The notes beneath the pieces were generated by a model. That model searched no databases. It saw nothing but the letters and a program-made list of their open reading frames with translations, and was not told the DNA's origin. A stretch of DNA of 9,017 bases from an archaeon (GTDB lineage: Archaea > Nanobdellota > Nanobdellia > Pacearchaeales > GW2011-AR1). The translations under genes were made by a program, and so were the position numbers. The stretch's first letter is position 1; every line of letters starts with the position of its first letter. Positions 6,617 through 9,017 of the stretch are shown here, piece after piece. The stretch spans positions 1 to 9,017 of the forward strand of contig JALOQH010000016.1 in assembly GCA_025453475.1 (NCBI GenBank), given 5' to 3'.

Positions 6617-6622
6617 ATCTCC
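6617..6622 (-). promoter_or_regulatory. Ribosome binding site of the nusA-like gene
   Basis: GGAGAT on the minus strand is 6 bp ahead of the ATG at 6610, in the 31-bp gap after the polymerase subunit stop. It supports the 137-residue form over an internal ATG five codons later. Confidence 0.65.
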
Positions 6623-6641
6623 GGTTTTCTCTTCGTGTTAT

Positions 6642-9017
6642 CTATTCCTTTTTCTTTTCCAGCTCTTTGTTTACAAGAGGGCCTGTTATCTCTACAAGCA
6701 ATCCTGGGAGTCCTGTTCCGACAGGAATCACCTGATTCAGAAGAATATTCTCAATCACAGAATTAAGCTCATCGCGCCCGCCCTGGATAGTTGCATTGAT
6801 GAACTGCTTGTCCGGTGTCTCGAAAGTCGCTCTTGCAAGTATGCTTGCCTTGTCAGAAATAATGCCCATTCTTGTAACTCCCTTGATAATCCCGGAGGTG
6901 CTCATCGCATCAGCCACAAGTTTAAGGTGCCTCTCGTTGATATCAAGACCCTGGTTCTCTATAACCTTCTTGATTTCATTAATTATTGCCTGTCTCGCAG
7001 CTTCTACCCCCAAAACCAGATAAACGTCGTAAATGTCGTTCGAAGAGGTTTTGTCCTTCTCAACTCCTTTGACTTCAAACACTTCCTGAAGATTCGAGCC
7101 AGCTGTTAAAATCACGAAGTCCTTGCCTCTGTTTGCAATAACCACCTGTGAAATATCCTTGATTCCTGAGATTATTGTCTCCTTCAGTTTTTCCTTGAGC
7201 TTGTACATTGCCTTGAAGTCCATGTCGCTTGCATTTATGCTTATCTTCATGTCATTTCCTTTGGCGTGGAATCCTTTTTCATTCAGTCTTTCAACAATTT
7301 TCTGCGCCCCGGCATGCACCATCTTCAACGCCTTTGAATCAAGAAGAATCTCAATTCTCTTGCTTGCGAAATCAATCTTTATCTCGGATAATATCTCGCG
7401 CAGCTTTACTTCCTTTATCTTTTCTGCGATTGTTTTCGCGTCTTTTTCATTATTGTGCTCTTTATCAAGGCAGATTTCCATTGAAGGAGTCGAAGGTTTC
7501 TTTCTTGCATCCAGAATTTCGATTAATCTCGGCAGACCCAAGCTGATCTGCATCTGCGCAACTCCTGCATAGTGGAATACGTTAAGGACCATCTGCGTTG
7601 AAGCTTCTCCGAACGACTGCGCTGTCACAACTCCGACAGCCTCTCCAGGAGCGATTTTATTGTCTTTCAGATGAAGTCTCGAAACATCTTTTCCGTCATC
7701 GCCGTAGATGAACTGCATTATATTTTCTGACGCGTCTCTCACTGTTCCATCATACTCGACTTTCAGGTCCTGCAATGCCGAGACCAGTCTTCTGTACAGA
7801 TAACCTGATTTTGGAGTTCTGAGCGCAGTGTCCATAAGGCTGTCTCTCCCGGTTATTGCCCCAAAGAAGAACTCGCTCGGCTTCAATCCCTTTATGAAAG
7901 ATGAGCGGATAAATCCTCTCGCATCTGGCCCCAAATCCTCTGGCTTGAAGAATGAAAGTGTTCTGTTTGTGTACCCGAAGTTAATTCTCTTGTTCCATAG
8001 TGTCTGCTGTCCGACAGAGCATGCAATTTGAGTAACATTAAGCATGCTTCCGCCTGCGCCCGCATTTATCATCTGGCTCATGTTTGCATCTGCAGGGAAG
8101 TTTGCTTTTACAACAGTTCCTATCTCTGTTCTCACTTCGTTCAGAATCTGCAGCATCTTTGTCTCTCTTGTCTCTTCTGCGTTTTTTCCCGGAATAAGAA
8201 TAAGTGTGCCCTGTTCAAATTCTTTTATCAGCTCATTTGTTTTCCTTTCAGCCTCTGCAATAATATCATAAGTCATCTTCTTCACTTTTTCAGGAACGTC
8301 AAAGTCGTGTATTGAAAGCGTGTATCCTCTTCTCGATAGATAGACTGCTCCAAGAAGAAATGCTTTATTGATTGATTCAAGAGTTGCTTTTCTTCCGAAC
8401 TCCCTGTCAATGGTTTTTATCATCTTGCCGTCTTCTGTTGCGAAGGATGCGCTTCCGGTTATCTCGCTCGGCACTTTAATGCTTGAACCCTTTGGCAGAA
8501 CCTGCTCAAACAGCTCCCTTCCTTCCATTGTTTTCTTCCTCACATTGTTGATTATATTGGCAGAGTAAAGGAGCGCGTCCGCATCTCCCTTCGTGACAGT
8601 ATCTTTCCCAAGAAGGAACGCCCCGGTAATAGAATCTGCAATTGTTCCGCAGAGATTCATGTTGTTCTTTGAAGAGATTATGTTATTGCTGATTTCAAGA
8701 AGCAGTTTTGCCTCAGTTCTTGCTTCTTCTGTTTGCGGGCTGTGGATATTGCATTCATCTCCGTCAAAGTCAGCGTTGTAAGGCGCAGCAGCTGCAGGAT
8801 GCAGTCTGAATGTTCTGTGCGGCAGAACTCTTACAAAATGCGCCATAAGGCTCTGCTTGTGCAAAGATGGGTGACGGTTGAACAGAACAATATCTCCGTC
8901 GCGGATATGCCTCTCTATCTTGTATCCTGGCTGTATCTCAGCGCATAATTCATCTTTCAGTTCATCTGTTATTTTTTTCTTCTTTCCATCAGCCCTTATT
9001 ACATAATTTGCTCCAGG
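6642..9017 (-). CDS. rpoA: DNA-directed RNA polymerase subunit A, A' and A'' fused, N-terminal part beyond window
   Basis: The frame is open from the right edge to the TAG at 6642, giving the last 791 residues. The TTG at 8864 is an internal Leu codon, not a start. Visible signatures in order are PGANYVIR, FNRHPSLHKQSLMAH, the magnesium-binding NADFDGD at 8757-8777, the bridge helix region (TALRTPKSGYLYRRL, about 7735-7832), YGDDG at 7692-7706, then PGEAVGVVTAQSFGEA and the trigger loop TQMVLNVFHYAG (about 7520-7650), LGLPRLIEILDARKKPSTP, and the A'' C-terminal GTGLPGLLVEITGP. The three catalytic Asp residues are intact, so it should be active. In most archaea A' and A'' are separate genes; here both are one frame. 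Only 14 residues separate YGDDG from PGEAVG, where archaeal proteins usually have roughly a hundred or more. NRHPSLH carries His where NRQPSLH is typical. It forms the catalytic core with subunit B, whose gene should lie upstream outside the window. Confidence 0.96.
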   Translation of the reverse strand, partial: PGANYVIRADGKKKKITDELKDELCAEIQPGYKIERHIRDGDIVLFNRHPSLHKQSLMAHFVRVLPHRTFRLHPAAAAPYNADFDGDECNIHSPQTEEARTEAKLLLEISNNIISSKNNMNLCGTIADSITGAFLLGKDTVTKGDADALLYSANIINNVRKKTMEGRELFEQVLPKGSSIKVPSEITGSASFATEDGKMIKTIDREFGRKATLESINKAFLLGAVYLSRRGYTLSIHDFDVPEKVKKMTYDIIAEAERKTNELIKEFEQGTLILIPGKNAEETRETKMLQILNEVRTEIGTVVKANFPADANMSQMINAGAGGSMLNVTQIACSVGQQTLWNKRINFGYTNRTLSFFKPEDLGPDARGFIRSSFIKGLKPSEFFFGAITGRDSLMDTALRTPKSGYLYRRLVSALQDLKVEYDGTVRDASENIMQFIYGDDGKDVSRLHLKDNKIAPGEAVGVVTAQSFGEASTQMVLNVFHYAGVAQMQISLGLPRLIEILDARKKPSTPSMEICLDKEHNNEKDAKTIAEKIKEVKLREILSEIKIDFASKRIEILLDSKALKMVHAGAQKIVERLNEKGFHAKGNDMKISINASDMDFKAMYKLKEKLKETIISGIKDISQVVIANRGKDFVILTAGSNLQEVFEVKGVEKDKTSSNDIYDVYLVLGVEAARQAIINEIKKVIENQGLDINERHLKLVADAMSTSGIIKGVTRMGIISDKASILARATFETPDKQFINATIQGGRDELNSVIENILLNQVIPVGTGLPGLLVEITGPLVNKELEKKKE

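Noticed and set aside
6264..7109. A 281-codon plus-strand open frame opposite the nusA-like and polymerase genes
   Set aside because: It lies antisense to two clearly recognised genes, spans their junction, and its product resembles no protein family; it is a shadow of minus-strand coding.
8862..8864. A TTG that could be taken as the start of the polymerase subunit
   Set aside because: Conserved polymerase sequence (PGANYVIR, GDIVLFNRHPS) continues upstream of it to the window edge, so it is an internal Leu codon.

Overview
The window looks like part of a small archaeal genome. The evidence is an archaeal-type RNA polymerase A subunit followed by an archaeal NusA-like KH protein, TATA boxes placed 26 bp ahead of start codons, and strong GGAGG ribosome binding sites on other genes. 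The short, fused polymerase subunit and the cluster of surface proteins suggest a reduced-genome lineage of the DPANN kind (Woesearchaeota or Pacearchaeota-like). That placement is inferred, not shown. All six genes lie on the minus strand, so transcription runs from the right end to the left end. Two genes run off the window: the polymerase subunit at the right and a giant surface protein at the left.

Right part (about 6197-9017): the C-terminal 791 residues of RNA polymerase subunit A, with A' and A'' joined in one frame, and then a 137-residue NusA-like protein. This is a core transcription operon. The usual archaeal neighbours rpl30e (between these genes) and rps12/rps7 (after nusA) are absent.

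Middle part (about 5186-6130): a TATA box, then a 74-residue membrane microprotein and a 203-residue membrane-anchored, probably glycosylated surface protein. They are 3 bp apart, each has a strong ribosome binding site, and a T-rich terminator follows.

Left part (1-5164): a TATA box placed for a leaderless transcript, then a 385-residue secreted multi-Ig-like protein with a C-terminal membrane anchor and a 141-residue anchored beta-domain protein. A second leaderless-type TATA box precedes a giant surface protein of at least 1166 residues. That protein carries eleven Cys/Asp-rich repeats of the C-x-D-G-x-D-N-D-x-D ... D-C-x-D-x-x-C kind, flanked by beta-rich domains, and has more than 30 N-glycosylation sequons.

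The five left and middle genes make a plausible cell-envelope or adhesion locus: two small anchored subunits, a chaperone-like or scaffold-like Ig protein, an accessory anchor and a large repeat adhesin. The 203-residue protein and the giant share a G[YF]ATS-x-G-x-x-x-LTV motif just outside the membrane segment, which links the two transcription units. No RNA genes, mobile elements or CRISPR arrays were seen, and no gene-free stretch exceeds about 130 bp.
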